From Oceanococcus sp. HetDA_MAG_MS8 (GTDB taxonomy: Bacteria > Pseudomonadota > Gammaproteobacteria > Nevskiales > Oceanococcaceae): a DNA stretch of 64,000 nt. Below, one piece after another: positions 18,603-27,201 of this stretch. Each line of letters opens with the position of its first letter. Positions within the stretch are counted from its first letter, which is position 1. The stretch lies in NCBI GenBank assembly GCA_019192445.1, contig JAHCMK010000001.1, forward strand, positions 372,001-436,000, read 5' to 3'. A program made the translations under genes and the position numbers. The notes under the pieces were generated by a model that was given only the letters and a program-made list of their open reading frames with translations, did not search any database and was not told where the DNA came from.

Positions 18603-19436
18603 GTGCAACGTCCCACCCCTAAAAAACTCATCCTGGGCCTACTTTTAGCAGGCCAGGGCAAGCCCCTGAGCGTGCGAGATGCCATTCGTGCCTGCGCCTT
18701 GTTCGATTTGAGTGAGAACAATGTCCGGGTCACTATGGTCCGCCTCTCGGCCGAAGGTTTGATTCAAAGCCCGGAGCGGGGCTACTACGCCTTGGGGCCA
18801 GCCGCTGAGGATCTTGCCAAAGACGTAGGGTCTTGGCGCGAGTTACCGCAGCGCCTACAGCCTTGGCAGGGGGATTGGTTGTGCTGCGATCTTGGTACAG
18901 CCGGTCGTTTGGAACGTAAAGCCAAGCGTCTTTCGCTACGCGCTTTGGATATGACTGGTTTACGTCAGCTTGAAGGAAGCTTGTATCTGAGGCCGGCAAA
19001 CTTGAAAGGATCTGCTCCGCATTTACATCAGCGCCTGGTGGCTCTGGGCCTGCCTCGCAGGACATTGGTGGCGTGTTTAAGCGAGCTGGATGAGGGCCGT
19101 CACAACGGTGCCCGCCACTTGTGGGACCCCCAGGCCTACTCAGACAACTATCAGCGTCGTACCGAACAACTGCGTGGCTGGCTTTCGCGGCATGACAAAC
19201 TTGAGCTTGATGAAGCGGCCAGAGAGAGCTATCTCTTGGGCGCGGAGGCTATTCGCGAGGTGGTCTTTGACCCCTGGCTGCCGGAAGACTTTATCGATGC
19301 TGTTAGCCGCCAAGCCTTTTTCGACACCGTGTTGGAGTTTGACGCGGCTGGCCAAGAGCTGTGGCGACGTTTCTACAGTCAGGGAGGAGGCATGCCCGTA
19401 GGCGGAGGTGAGTCCTTTTCCTTAGCAAGACGATAA
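18603..19436 (+). CDS. PaaX-family transcriptional regulator
   Basis: 277 residues from GTG. The N-terminal winged-helix region reads like PaaX (TPKKLILGLLLA, then ENNVRVTMVRLSAEGLI), and the C terminus has the family-typical DPWLPEDFIDAVSRQAF. PaaX proteins repress aromatic-compound degradation genes and respond to CoA thioesters. No paa or other catabolic genes are adjacent, so the target here is unknown. The 18367-18602 gap holds the preceding terminator and no credible gene. The GTG lacks a clear Shine-Dalgarno sequence, so the exact start is uncertain. Confidence 0.78.
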   Translation: MQRPTPKKLILGLLLAGQGKPLSVRDAIRACALFDLSENNVRVTMVRLSAEGLIQSPERGYYALGPAAEDLAKDVGSWRELPQRLQPWQGDWLCCDLGTAGRLERKAKRLSLRALDMTGLRQLEGSLYLRPANLKGSAPHLHQRLVALGLPRRTLVACLSELDEGRHNGARHLWDPQAYSDNYQRRTEQLRGWLSRHDKLELDEAARESYLLGAEAIREVVFDPWLPEDFIDAVSRQAFFDTVLEFDAAGQELWRRFYSQGGGMPVGGGESFSLARR

Positions 19437-19516
19437 GCGCTGATCCTGCATGGGCAGCGTTGAAGCTGCAGCCTCCCGTACTGACCCTGTAACGACTTTT
19501 TATTGGACCAATATCA

Positions 19517-19804
19517 ATGACATTAAATGGCGCTCGACGGCGCGAACTTCGAGCCGCGGCTCATTCCCTCAAACCTGTAGTACAGCTCGGAGCCAAGGGG
19601 CTAACGGATGCTGTTCATGGGGAAATTGATCTGGCGTTGAATGCGCATGAGCTGATTAAGGTGCGCTTGGCAGGAATGGACAAAACCCAGCGGCGCAGCA
19701 GTGCAATGCTCATTGCCGAGCGACATGCAGCGGACATTGTCGGAGAAATTGGCAATATCGCCATTTTCTATCGCCCACAGCCTGAGCAGAGCGTGGAGCC
19801 TTAA
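19517..19804 (+). CDS. yhbY: YhbY-family ribosome-assembly RNA-binding protein
   Basis: 95 residues of the CRS1/YhbY fold: RRELRAAAHSLKPVVQLGAKGL carries the conserved GxxG-type loop, followed by ALNAHELIKVRL and IGNIAIFYR. It associates with pre-50S ribosomal particles in other bacteria. The next gene starts two bases after its stop, suggesting one transcript. Confidence 0.92.
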   Translation: MTLNGARRRELRAAAHSLKPVVQLGAKGLTDAVHGEIDLALNAHELIKVRLAGMDKTQRRSSAMLIAERHAADIVGEIGNIAIFYRPQPEQSVEP

Positions 19805-19805
19805 A

Positions 19806-20363
19806 ATGGCGAGTGTGACGCTGACAGATTTCGCCCGCCGACGCCTGTTCCCGCAGCCATTGCGTAATACATCTGTGCAAGACCTTGGGCCTGAAGAGTT
19901 TGAGGCTATGTTGAATGAGCAGGAGCCGGAACGCGTGATTCCCGGCTATGCGCCGTTTTGCCAGCTATGGGTGTACCCAAACCATACCCAAACACGGTGT
20001 TCGGTGATTCCTATTACCGCGCACAATCAACATGCTTTGAGAAGTGCTTATGAGGCCCGGAGCCCGCGAGAGCTTCCCGTGCTCGTGCGCTGGTTTGAAG
20101 GTCAGGAGGCGCCGCGAGCACGGTACCTTTTGCCGATTCTATACAGCCAGGAACAGCTGGCCAAAGAGGGCAGCCCTATCGACGCGCAATGGGGCGTTGT
20201 TGGCTGCTTGTACACCTTAGAGCCTGCGGAAATTCCCATGGCGCCTATCACCATGCTGCGCAATGCCTTAGGAGTGGAGGAGGGTGGCTCCGGCGTTCAG
20301 CTAGATCGCGAGGCTTACGCCACTAGCGTGGAATTCTGGCAGCAGCATGCCAATTGGCGTTAG
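19806..20363 (+). CDS. DUF3228-type protein of unknown function
   Basis: 185 residues from the ATG one base after the yhbY stop. The N terminus (LTDFARRRLFPQ) and a central PVLVRWFEG...YLLPILYSQEQL stretch match my recollection of the DUF3228 family; no catalytic motif is evident. It has no signal peptide or membrane segment, so it is probably cytoplasmic. Function is unknown. Co-transcription with yhbY is likely from the spacing. Confidence 0.65.
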   Translation: MASVTLTDFARRRLFPQPLRNTSVQDLGPEEFEAMLNEQEPERVIPGYAPFCQLWVYPNHTQTRCSVIPITAHNQHALRSAYEARSPRELPVLVRWFEGQEAPRARYLLPILYSQEQLAKEGSPIDAQWGVVGCLYTLEPAEIPMAPITMLRNALGVEEGGSGVQLDREAYATSVEFWQQHANWR

Positions 20364-20432
20364 GCGCTGAAGCCGAATAGCTGTGATGCCCAGCGGTATT
20401 GGCCAGGAGCTCACTCAGGGCTCAAGCTGGCT

Positions 20433-20768
20433 TTAGAGCAAAAGTCGGTCTACCTTGGCAGCGCAAATCAGGTCGTTGCGACTGATTCCGTCCACAGAGT
20501 GCGTCTGCCAATGCATGTGCACCGTGTTGTACCCAAACTGGATATCGGGGTGATGGTCTTCGCGATTTGCAATGAAGGCAACGGCGTTCAAGAAGGCCAT
20601 GGTCTGATAGTAATTTTTAAACTTAAAACTGGCCTCGAGTCGACGCTCATCCGCATTGTGGGTCCAGCGCGCGTCAAGTGGTGCCATCAGTGTGCGGACC
20701 TGTTGCGCATCCAGCGCCGCTTCTTGGCCCTCACAGGCTTCGCAGTGGGCTTCATGTAGATCACTCAT
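20433..20768 (-). CDS. phhB: Pterin-4a-carbinolamine dehydratase
   Basis: 111 residues from MSDLHEAHC; an in-frame start 36 bases upstream is less likely because GGAG lies just before the chosen ATG. The family signature [21 protein letters not shown] contains the catalytic His pair. It recycles 4a-hydroxytetrahydrobiopterin made by phenylalanine hydroxylase. No phhA is adjacent. It is divergent from orn with a 42-bp gap. Confidence 0.93.
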   Translation of the reverse strand: MSDLHEAHCEACEGQEAALDAQQVRTLMAPLDARWTHNADERRLEASFKFKNYYQTMAFLNAVAFIANREDHHPDIQFGYNTVHMHWQTHSVDGISRNDLICAAKVDRLLL

Positions 20769-20810
20769 CCCCGTCTCCAGTTTGCAAACAAGTTTGATTC
20801 GCAAGGTAAC

Positions 20811-21371
20811 ATGCAGTCTATGAAGAACGCTTTAAATTTAGTGTGGTTGGATCTGGAAATGACGGGGCTGGACCCCGAGAATCACCGCATTATCGAAATT
20901 GCTACGGTAGTGACGGACTCCAATTTACAGGTCTTGGCAGAGGGGCCGTCGCTTGCCATTCATCAACCTGATGAAGAACTGCAGAAGATGGACGATTGGT
21001 GCGTGCGCACCCACGGTGCCAGTGGCCTCACCGAGAGGGTGCGGCAAAGCTCGGTGACTTGTGCCCAGGCCGAGCAGCAAACCTTGGAGTTTTTGCAGCG
21101 TTGGGTGGAGCCAGGACAATCCCCTTTATGTGGCAACTCTATTGGCCAGGACCGGCGTTTTCTGCGACGGTACATGCCCGATCTTGCGGCCTTTTTCCAC
21201 TATCGCAATCTTGATGTGAGCACGCTCAAAGAGTTAGCTCGGCGCTGGGCCCCTGAGGTGTTTAAGGGCATTGAAAAGGAGGGGCGTCATCTTGCTTTGG
21301 ATGATGTGCGCGACTCCATCGCTGAACTCGCATACTACCGGCGTCACCTTTTTCTTCCGGATTATCACTAG
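20811..21371 (+). CDS. orn: Oligoribonuclease
   Basis: 186 residues from ATG 20811; a second ATG at 20820 is equally possible (AAGGT is 3 or 12 bases upstream). DEDDh exonuclease motifs are all present: [21 protein letters not shown] and [14 protein letters not shown]. It degrades 2-5 nt RNA fragments and pGpG, and so supports c-di-GMP turnover. It matches the E. coli enzyme closely in length and sequence. A bidirectional terminator follows. Confidence 0.97.
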   Translation: MQSMKNALNLVWLDLEMTGLDPENHRIIEIATVVTDSNLQVLAEGPSLAIHQPDEELQKMDDWCVRTHGASGLTERVRQSSVTCAQAEQQTLEFLQRWVEPGQSPLCGNSIGQDRRFLRRYMPDLAAFFHYRNLDVSTLKELARRWAPEVFKGIEKEGRHLALDDVRDSIAELAYYRRHLFLPDYH

Positions 21372-21420
21372 GCTGGCCCTGATATTATTTGACGCAGCTA
21401 TTTGGTGGGTGGACGTCCAA

Positions 21421-21448
21421 AAAAAAACGCCAGCGACGCTGGCGTTTT
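21421..21448. terminator. Bidirectional terminator between orn and the H-NS-like gene
   Basis: AACGCCAGC-GAC-GCTGGCGTT with seven A on the left and TTTT on the right. It can end orn on the plus strand and the H-NS-like transcript on the minus strand. Confidence 0.85.
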
Positions 21449-21566
21449 GTTTATTGGTTTTAGCGCCTTTTGACTTCTACTTTGAAGTACAGGTTGGCTG
21501 CGCTGCAGGCCGACGTCTTCGATCTGCAAGAAAGTCGCTATGCCAACATTGCAGGCCAAGGGCGTT

Positions 21567-21887
21567 TTAGATTTCCAGCGACTCCATGGAGCCACCTGCT
21601 GCCAAATGGGCTTCGACCCACTTGGGCTTGCGTCCGCGCCCAGACCAGGTCGTAGCCGGATTGTTGGGGTCGCGGTACTTCGGCGCAACTTTACTGCCCC
21701 GAGTCGAGCTACCGCCGCGTGCACGTGGCAAATCGTCCCAGCTCATGTTGTTTTCGGCCAAGATGCCGCGAATTTGGTCGATAACGCGTTGGCGCTCTTC
21801 AGCGCGGCGAGCCGCGATGGTTCCGTCAATAGACTCACGTAACTTCTCTAGCTCGGCAGCAGATAACGTAGAAATATCGATGCTCAT
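21567..21887 (-). CDS. H-NS-family nucleoid-associated protein
   Basis: 106 residues. The N-terminal helix (LSAAELEKLRESIDG through IRGILAE) is the oligomerisation part, a basic linker follows, and the C terminus has the H-NS DNA-binding core TTWSGRGRKPKWVEAHL. It would bind AT-rich DNA and silence genes, especially acquired ones. Its promoter carries a perfect 20-bp palindrome over the likely transcription start, so it is probably tightly controlled, perhaps by itself or another repressor. Confidence 0.9.
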   Translation of the reverse strand: MSIDISTLSAAELEKLRESIDGTIAARRAEERQRVIDQIRGILAENNMSWDDLPRARGGSSTRGSKVAPKYRDPNNPATTWSGRGRKPKWVEAHLAAGGSMESLEI

Positions 21888-21920
21888 CTGTAATACCCTG
21901 TTGTTTTAGCAATCTTTATG

Positions 21921-21977
21921 TAGCGAACAAGTGTTCGCTAGGGCGCCATTTATACGTTAAAGCAGGGTGTAATTCAA
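21921..21977 (-). promoter_or_regulatory. Promoter and palindromic operator of the H-NS-like gene
   Basis: On the minus strand TTGAAT (21972-21977) and TATAAA (21949-21954) are 17 nt apart. Eight bases after the -10 begins a perfect palindrome TAGCGAACA-AG-TGTTCGCTA (21921-21940), which would sit at about +1 to +20. The core GAAC-N4-GTTC resembles the SOS box of Gram-positive bacteria, but gammaproteobacterial LexA normally uses CTGT-N8-ACAG. The binding protein is unknown. Confidence 0.7.
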
Positions 21978-22120
21978 CGCTTTAATGTGCCGTCAATTAC
22001 TCAACGGGTTGTCAAAGCGCTTTTACAATCCGCAAAACATCATTGTTCGTCTCGAGGGAGAGTGTTGCCATTGGTAATGTCATCTGTTCAGGCTTGTTGC
22101 TGATGGTGCTTCATGCCGAC

Positions 22121-23605
22121 CTAGAGCTGCGAGTACGGGACTAAAGTCTTGCGCCTGCGGGTGAGCAAGATCAAGCTGAGTAAAGCCATCCAACCCAGAC
22201 CTCCTGCGCTTGTAGTAAGCGAATTCTGCCGGTTTGGGTTGTCGCAGCCGGCTCTGATGTCGCCGCACTCATGGATAGTCCCCTGTTGATCAGGAAAAAA
22301 ACGTGCGGAGCGGTAATAAAAACTGTAAAACGACTGCCAAGCCGCATCGTCCAATAAGCGTTCATCAGCGTTGGTATAACCAGCTTCGCCGGGCCGTTTT
22401 AACCAGCGGTCAAACCATGCCAAGGAATAATGCTCGGCCATGGCTAGCCCCAAGCCGTCTGCACATTGACTGCCGTCGTCCTCAGGACACCAGGAAGACG
22501 CAGGGAAGGTGGGAATGAGCGACCATTCGTAATGGGTGGAGCCTTGCGGCGTAATTTGGTACACCGGTAGACCAGCGGCTTGCCAGTTCGCAAAAGCGGT
22601 TTTGTGTGCTTCTGGGTCTGGAGCGCTGCTATTCGGAACAGGCGTCAAGCCGTATTCGGATGTATGCCCCATGGCCGGGACCCGCGGCGTCACGCTTGAG
22701 GATAGGCTGTCCCAGGCCACAATCACATCTACGGGATTGTGATCGTCGATCAAGCCAGGCCAATCAGGTGCACCTTCGGCGCCGTACTCTTGCACGATGG
22801 ACACGCCTCTTGCGCCCAGGGAATGCCCGGCCAAACCCAAGCGCTCCAGGTCCATTTTGTCCCAGTAAGGATTATGAGGGGTGGTGGGAGTCGGGTAGGT
22901 GCCTTCGCAGCGGAGATTATGCGGGTAGGGCTGCTCTGGGGAGGAGCGGAAAAAGTCGATAGCGTTGACCAGTCCTTCCCAGAACACGGTGGAGTTCACA
23001 TTGCCGCCCTGTTCGCCGTCGGGGCTTTGAAAGTCCGAACGTCCCTGACCGCGCACGTCAAATGTCATGGTCACATAGCCAGCGCGTACCAGTGCTTGCG
23101 CCATCCACCAATACAAAGGTTCAGGGGCTTGAACAGATCCTGTTTCGATGACCACTGTAGGCAAGTTCGCACCAGCATCGGCACCTAAAGGTGCCCAAAC
23201 ACGGCCCGATATGCGCGCACATTGTGCGTCGTAGAAGACCACCTCCTGGAATTCCCCATCCAGGTCATAAAAGGGGTCCACGCCAGGGTAGCGGAAAGGA
23301 TCTCCAGCGCATTGCTCCATCCAACTTGTGCACAGGGGGCTGACATTGGTGTTCCCGCTGCGTGGATCTAACCAACTAGGGTCGTTTGCGGCGCGTTGCA
23401 GCCACTGCAATTCATTCTGCAAGCTTTGTGTTTGCAGGCGTAGCTGGAAGCTGGGTCTGAGTTGCTCCACCGGTGCGCTCAAGGCGCGAGCATAGTTTTG
23501 TAGTTCGCGTGCCTGCCATTCTGGGGTGCCTGGCTCGGGCCCTTCGGGAATGGCCAGGCTGAGCAGCGGCCAGCCCAATAGTAGAACTATCCAGGTGTGT
23601 CGCAT
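22121..23605 (-). CDS. Secreted alpha/beta hydrolase with GlyGly-CTERM-like tail
   Basis: 494 residues from the ATG with GGAG seven bases upstream. A signal peptide (HTWIVLLLGWPLLSLAIPE) leads into an alpha/beta-hydrolase domain with nucleophile motif GHSLGARG and FDVRGQGRSDF. There are many Cys residues, suiting a disulfide-bonded exported protein. The C terminus is a Gly-rich turn, a hydrophobic helix and an Arg cluster (SAGGLGWMALLSLILLTRRR), the layout of GlyGly-CTERM proteins processed by rhombosortase after type II secretion. Substrate unknown; an esterase or peptidase is possible. Confidence 0.82.
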   Translation of the reverse strand: MRHTWIVLLLGWPLLSLAIPEGPEPGTPEWQARELQNYARALSAPVEQLRPSFQLRLQTQSLQNELQWLQRAANDPSWLDPRSGNTNVSPLCTSWMEQCAGDPFRYPGVDPFYDLDGEFQEVVFYDAQCARISGRVWAPLGADAGANLPTVVIETGSVQAPEPLYWWMAQALVRAGYVTMTFDVRGQGRSDFQSPDGEQGGNVNSTVFWEGLVNAIDFFRSSPEQPYPHNLRCEGTYPTPTTPHNPYWDKMDLERLGLAGHSLGARGVSIVQEYGAEGAPDWPGLIDDHNPVDVIVAWDSLSSSVTPRVPAMGHTSEYGLTPVPNSSAPDPEAHKTAFANWQAAGLPVYQITPQGSTHYEWSLIPTFPASSWCPEDDGSQCADGLGLAMAEHYSLAWFDRWLKRPGEAGYTNADERLLDDAAWQSFYSFYYRSARFFPDQQGTIHECGDIRAGCDNPNRQNSLTTSAGGLGWMALLSLILLTRRRKTLVPYSQL

Positions 23606-23699
23606 TGTCGGTCTCCTCAATGCTGCGCGGGGTATTAATGAGCGGCAGCACTTGATGCAGTATAGGACCTTCTATGTCAAAGACAGCGCAGGGAACACC

Positions 23700-24041
23700 A
23701 TGGCAACCATCATATTCACAGCCGTCTTGAGCAGCTTGCTCACCGCCACCTTCGCTGCCTTGGTGCTTGCTTGGTGGTTGCGTCGACATTATCAGCGCGA
23801 AGAGGCGCGTCTCGCGGAGTTGGTGCAGGAGCGCGTCCGTGCCGGTGTTGCGCAGGCCGGTGAGGAATTGCTGCCTGAGTTTCGTGCGGAGGTCACGGCG
23901 GGGTTCATCGATGCTGTTAAACGGCTACCGCAGGCTGGTGTCATGGGCGAAGCAGCGCGAAATATGGCGCGTAGTGGCGCGGATTTGCTGGGAGCAGGAC
24001 TAGAGGGCTTCAGTGGGCGTGGACGGCGACCTAAATCATGA
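23700..24041 (+). CDS. Small single-pass membrane protein, unknown function
   Basis: 113 residues from the ATG at 23700, preceded by AGGGAA. One N-terminal transmembrane helix (IIFTAVLSSLLTATFAALVLAWWL) is followed by a charged, helical, probably coiled-coil cytoplasmic region (REEARLAELVQERVRAGVAQAGEE is part of it) and a basic Gly/Arg tail. I recognise no family. It overlaps the sirtuin gene by 4 nt, so the two are probably co-expressed. Confidence 0.7.
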   Translation: MATIIFTAVLSSLLTATFAALVLAWWLRRHYQREEARLAELVQERVRAGVAQAGEELLPEFRAEVTAGFIDAVKRLPQAGVMGEAARNMARSGADLLGAGLEGFSGRGRRPKS

Positions 24042-24820
24042 CCGAAGCCTTGCTGCACACGGTGGCGCGTCTACGCGAGGCTCAGCAGATCTTGGTCCTC
24101 ACTGGGGCCGGCATGTCGGCGGAGTCTGGTCTGCCCACCTACAGAGGGCAGGGTGGTCTGTATAACCGGGGCCAGCGTCTACAGGGGTTCACTATTGAGG
24201 AATGCTTGTCTGCCAGCATGCTCAGGCGGCGCCCCGATATTTGCTGGATGGCCTTGCATCAGCTACTGGACGCAGGTGCTCAGCCTCAGCCACACGCAGG
24301 ACATCTGGCACTCGCGCAGATGGAAACACTACTGCGTGGTTTGACCGTGGTCACGCAAAATGTAGACGGCCTGCACCAAATGGCTGGCAGCCACAGCGTT
24401 GTGGAGATGCACGGGCATATTCATGGCCTGCGATGCGATACCTGTAGAGATCAGGATGCGGCGGCCAAAAATAGGGCCTGGCGCCAGCGGCGGGAAGTCC
24501 CCATCTGTGGACACTGTGGCGGTGTGCTCCGCCCGCCCGTGGTGCTTTTTGAAGAGGCGCTTCCCCTAGGCGCCGTGGAGTCCTATGAGGCCTGCTTAGC
24601 CTTGCGCCCGGAGGTCGTTTTAGTGGTTGGTACCAGCGCTGGTTTTGCCTACATACAGCAGCCAGTTTGGCAGCTGCAGGCCGAAGGCGCTTGGGCTGTC
24701 GACATCAACCCCGTGCCCAGTGCTGTTAGCCCTGCGGTGAACTGGCATTGGCAAACCACTGCCGCTCAGGGCCTGACACAACTCGCTCAGGCCCTGAGGG
24801 ACACAACTACAGTCGCTTAA
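24038..24820 (+). CDS. cobB: NAD-dependent protein deacylase, sirtuin family
   Basis: 260 residues. NAD-binding GAGMSAESGLPTYRG, catalytic-His segment TQNVDGLHQMAGS...EMHG, and two zinc-binding Cys pairs (CDTC and CGHC, about residues 132-163) are present, then VLFEEALP and VVGTSAGFAYIQ. It removes acetyl or acyl groups from lysines using NAD+. Its stop shares TTAA with the convergent suhB stop. Confidence 0.93.
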   Translation: MTEALLHTVARLREAQQILVLTGAGMSAESGLPTYRGQGGLYNRGQRLQGFTIEECLSASMLRRRPDICWMALHQLLDAGAQPQPHAGHLALAQMETLLRGLTVVTQNVDGLHQMAGSHSVVEMHGHIHGLRCDTCRDQDAAAKNRAWRQRREVPICGHCGGVLRPPVVLFEEALPLGAVESYEACLALRPEVVLVVGTSAGFAYIQQPVWQLQAEGAWAVDINPVPSAVSPAVNWHWQTTAAQGLTQLAQALRDTTTVA

Positions 24821-25608
24821 GCGGTCGCGGGCGTCCCGCCCTCTAACACCCGGCGTAGTTCCTCCAGTAGGCGAGGGTGCGCGGCCACAATATCGCCACT
24901 ATGCATGACGTCGGTGTCGTCTAAACCGTAGACCGCGGCGCCGGCTTCTCGGCAAAGCACAATTCCGGCAGCAATATCCCAGGGCTTCAAACCCAGCTCC
25001 CAAAAGGCATCCAGCCGTCCACTGGCCACATAGGCCAAGTCCAATGCGGCAGCGCCAGCACGCCTGATGCCACCCGAATGGCCGAGCAGGGCGTTGATCT
25101 GCGGCCGGTAACGGTCTAGCCGTGGGCCGGGCGTGAAGGGCTCGCCAGTTCCTACCAGAGCCTCAACCAACTTCTTGGGTCGCTTGCTGATCCGGATGCG
25201 ACGGCTATTTAAAAGTGCCCCTTCCCCTTTGCTGGCGGAAAACAAATCTTGCCGGTATGGGTCGTAGATGACTCCGTGAACCAGTTTGCCGTTCTCGCGC
25301 ACGCCGATGCTGACTGCGAAATGCGGCAGGCCATGCAGGTAGTTGTTCGTACCATCCAGTGGATCAATAATCCACTCAACGGGGTTTTCACCTAGCGCCC
25401 CGCCTTCTTCGCCCAAAATGGAGTGGTCTGGATAGGCTTTGTGGATGATGCGTATGATTTCGGCCTCGGCGGCGCGGTCTACATCGGATACAAAGTCGCG
25501 CGGACCCTTGCGCTCTACGCGCAATTGATCCAGTTTTTCCATGGACTGCAGGATGATATTTCCTGCGCTACGGGCCGCTGAGACCCCAATATTGACCAAA
25601 GGATGCAT
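24817..25608 (-). CDS. suhB: Inositol-1-monophosphatase SuhB
   Basis: 263 residues from MHPLVNIGVSAARSAGN, which aligns with the start of E. coli SuhB; upstream in-frame sequence is not conserved. Metal-binding motifs GEEGG, DPLDGTNN and WDIAAG are intact. It dephosphorylates inositol monophosphate, and in E. coli also acts in ribosomal-RNA antitermination. The start codon lies within ATGCAT, and the divergent trmJ coding region begins 3 bp away. Confidence 0.95.
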   Translation of the reverse strand: MHPLVNIGVSAARSAGNIILQSMEKLDQLRVERKGPRDFVSDVDRAAEAEIIRIIHKAYPDHSILGEEGGALGENPVEWIIDPLDGTNNYLHGLPHFAVSIGVRENGKLVHGVIYDPYRQDLFSASKGEGALLNSRRIRISKRPKKLVEALVGTGEPFTPGPRLDRYRPQINALLGHSGGIRRAGAAALDLAYVASGRLDAFWELGLKPWDIAAGIVLCREAGAAVYGLDDTDVMHSGDIVAAHPRLLEELRRVLEGGTPATA

Positions 25609-25611
25609 ACA

Positions 25612-26403
25612 GTGCCGGACCCGGCTGTAACGAAAACGCACAATGATAAAGCAGCGGCGCTGCGAATCGTGATGAGTCACCCCACGCACCCCGGAAATAT
25701 TGGGGCAACGGCGCGTGCCATGAAGGTCATGGGCCTTGCGGATTTGGTGTTAGTGAACCCCAAACCCGGCATCTTTCCCAGTGAAGAGGCGACCGCGCGG
25801 GCGGTGTCTGCGGACGATATTTTGGCCCAGGCTCATGTAGTGTCTAGCGTGGAAGAGGCGCTTGCCGACTGCAACTGGGTGGTGGGTACCACGGCGCGTC
25901 TGCGCCATATTGGTCCGCCGGTGATCAGTCCTCGAGAATGGGCCGAAGATGGGGCCAAGCGTCGGGAGCATTTGCGGCCAGCCATTCTTTTTGGCACCGA
26001 GCGCGTGGGCTTGAGCAACGAGGAAATATCCTTATGCCAAGCACTGGTCCGCATTCCGACCAACGAGGGTTTCTCCTCACTCAATGTCGCCATGGCCGTG
26101 CAGTTGTTTTGCTACGAGTGGTTTGTGGCCCACAACGGCACTGCTGCAGAGGCTCCACCGTTGGAGGCGCCGTTAGCCACCCATGCGGAGCTGGAGGGGT
26201 TTCTGGGTCATCTGCGCGGCTTATCTGATGATGTGGAGTTCTTCGCGCGCAAAAACCCCGACGCCGTTCATCGTCGACTTAAGGCCTTGTTTGCCCGCGC
26301 CCAAATGGATCGTAACGAGATCAATATTTTGCGCGGCCTATTGCGGGATATTCAAAAAGCACTAGCAGGGCGTACGTCGGTTGGGTCGCGGCCTTTAGAA
26401 TAG
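25612..26403 (+). CDS. trmJ: tRNA (cytidine/uridine-32-2'-O)-methyltransferase TrmJ
   Basis: SPOUT methyltransferase: NIGATARAMKVMGLADLVLVNP, then FGTERVGLSNEE and IPTNEGFSSLNVAMAVQL, the knotted SAM site. It methylates the ribose of residue 32 in several tRNAs. GTG 25612 is chosen because AAAGGA lies eight bases before it; ATG 25603, nine bases upstream, would overlap that sequence. Either way only a few N-terminal residues change. In other gammaproteobacteria trmJ precedes the isc genes, and the same holds here. Confidence 0.94.
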   Translation: MPDPAVTKTHNDKAAALRIVMSHPTHPGNIGATARAMKVMGLADLVLVNPKPGIFPSEEATARAVSADDILAQAHVVSSVEEALADCNWVVGTTARLRHIGPPVISPREWAEDGAKRREHLRPAILFGTERVGLSNEEISLCQALVRIPTNEGFSSLNVAMAVQLFCYEWFVAHNGTAAEAPPLEAPLATHAELEGFLGHLRGLSDDVEFFARKNPDAVHRRLKALFARAQMDRNEINILRGLLRDIQKALAGRTSVGSRPLE

Positions 26404-26427
26404 GGGGCCCGCCCCAACAAAGCCGGT

Positions 26428-27201
26428 ATGTTTAGCCAGCTCCGCGACGATCTTCGCAGCGTTTTTGAACGCGACCCCGCCGCCCGATCCTTCTGGGAGG
26501 TGGTGTTTTGTTACCCCGGGCTGCATGCGGTCTGGTGGCACCGCCTTGCTCACCGTTTGTGGGGATGGAGAATGTACTGGTTGGCGCGCTTCGTAGCCCA
26601 TATATCGCGCTGGCTGACGGGAATCGAGATTCACCCCGGTGCACGAATTGGTCGGCGTTTCTTCATTGACCATGGCATGGGTGTGGTTATTGGCGAAACC
26701 ACAGAAATTGGCGATGACGTCACCCTCTACCAGGGAGTCACTTTGGGTGGTACCAGCTGGAACGGCGGTAAGCGTCATCCCACCTTGGCCAACGGCGTTG
26801 TGGTGGGTGCGGGGGCCAAGGTTTTAGGGCCTTTCGTGGTGGGGGAGAATGCGCGTATCGGCTCTAATGCCGTGGTGACACGCGCCGTTGCCCCAGGCCA
26901 AACGGTGGTCGGTGTCCCCGCCAAAAGTACTCAGCGCAAGGTTCCAGAAATGTCGGCAAAAAGTGCCGAAATGGCTGCGCGCATGGGTTTCGACGCCTAT
27001 GGCGTTAGCCGGGATGTTTCAGATCCGGTCGCCCAAACAATCAACGCCATGCTCGAGCATATGCATGCTCAGGATGAAAAAATCACCCAGCTTTGTGCTG
27101 CGCTGCGTCAGTCAGCGGCGGTGGGCGATCAAGATGCGCAGGCAGCGGAGTTGCCGGAACTCAAGGCTGAGCCCTTGAGTGATGGCGGAGAGAATCGATG
27201 A
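26428..27201 (+). CDS. cysE: Serine O-acetyltransferase
   Basis: 257 residues. The N-terminal helical region is short compared with the E. coli enzyme and is followed by the left-handed beta-helix of hexapeptide repeats ([22 protein letters not shown] and [14 protein letters not shown]). It makes O-acetylserine for cysteine synthesis, so it supplies the substrate of the cysteine desulfurases that follow. Overlap of 4 nt with the next gene suggests coupling. iscR, which usually lies between cysE and iscS, is missing. Confidence 0.93.
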   Translation: MFSQLRDDLRSVFERDPAARSFWEVVFCYPGLHAVWWHRLAHRLWGWRMYWLARFVAHISRWLTGIEIHPGARIGRRFFIDHGMGVVIGETTEIGDDVTLYQGVTLGGTSWNGGKRHPTLANGVVVGAGAKVLGPFVVGENARIGSNAVVTRAVAPGQTVVGVPAKSTQRKVPEMSAKSAEMAARMGFDAYGVSRDVSDPVAQTINAMLEHMHAQDEKITQLCAALRQSAAVGDQDAQAAELPELKAEPLSDGGENR

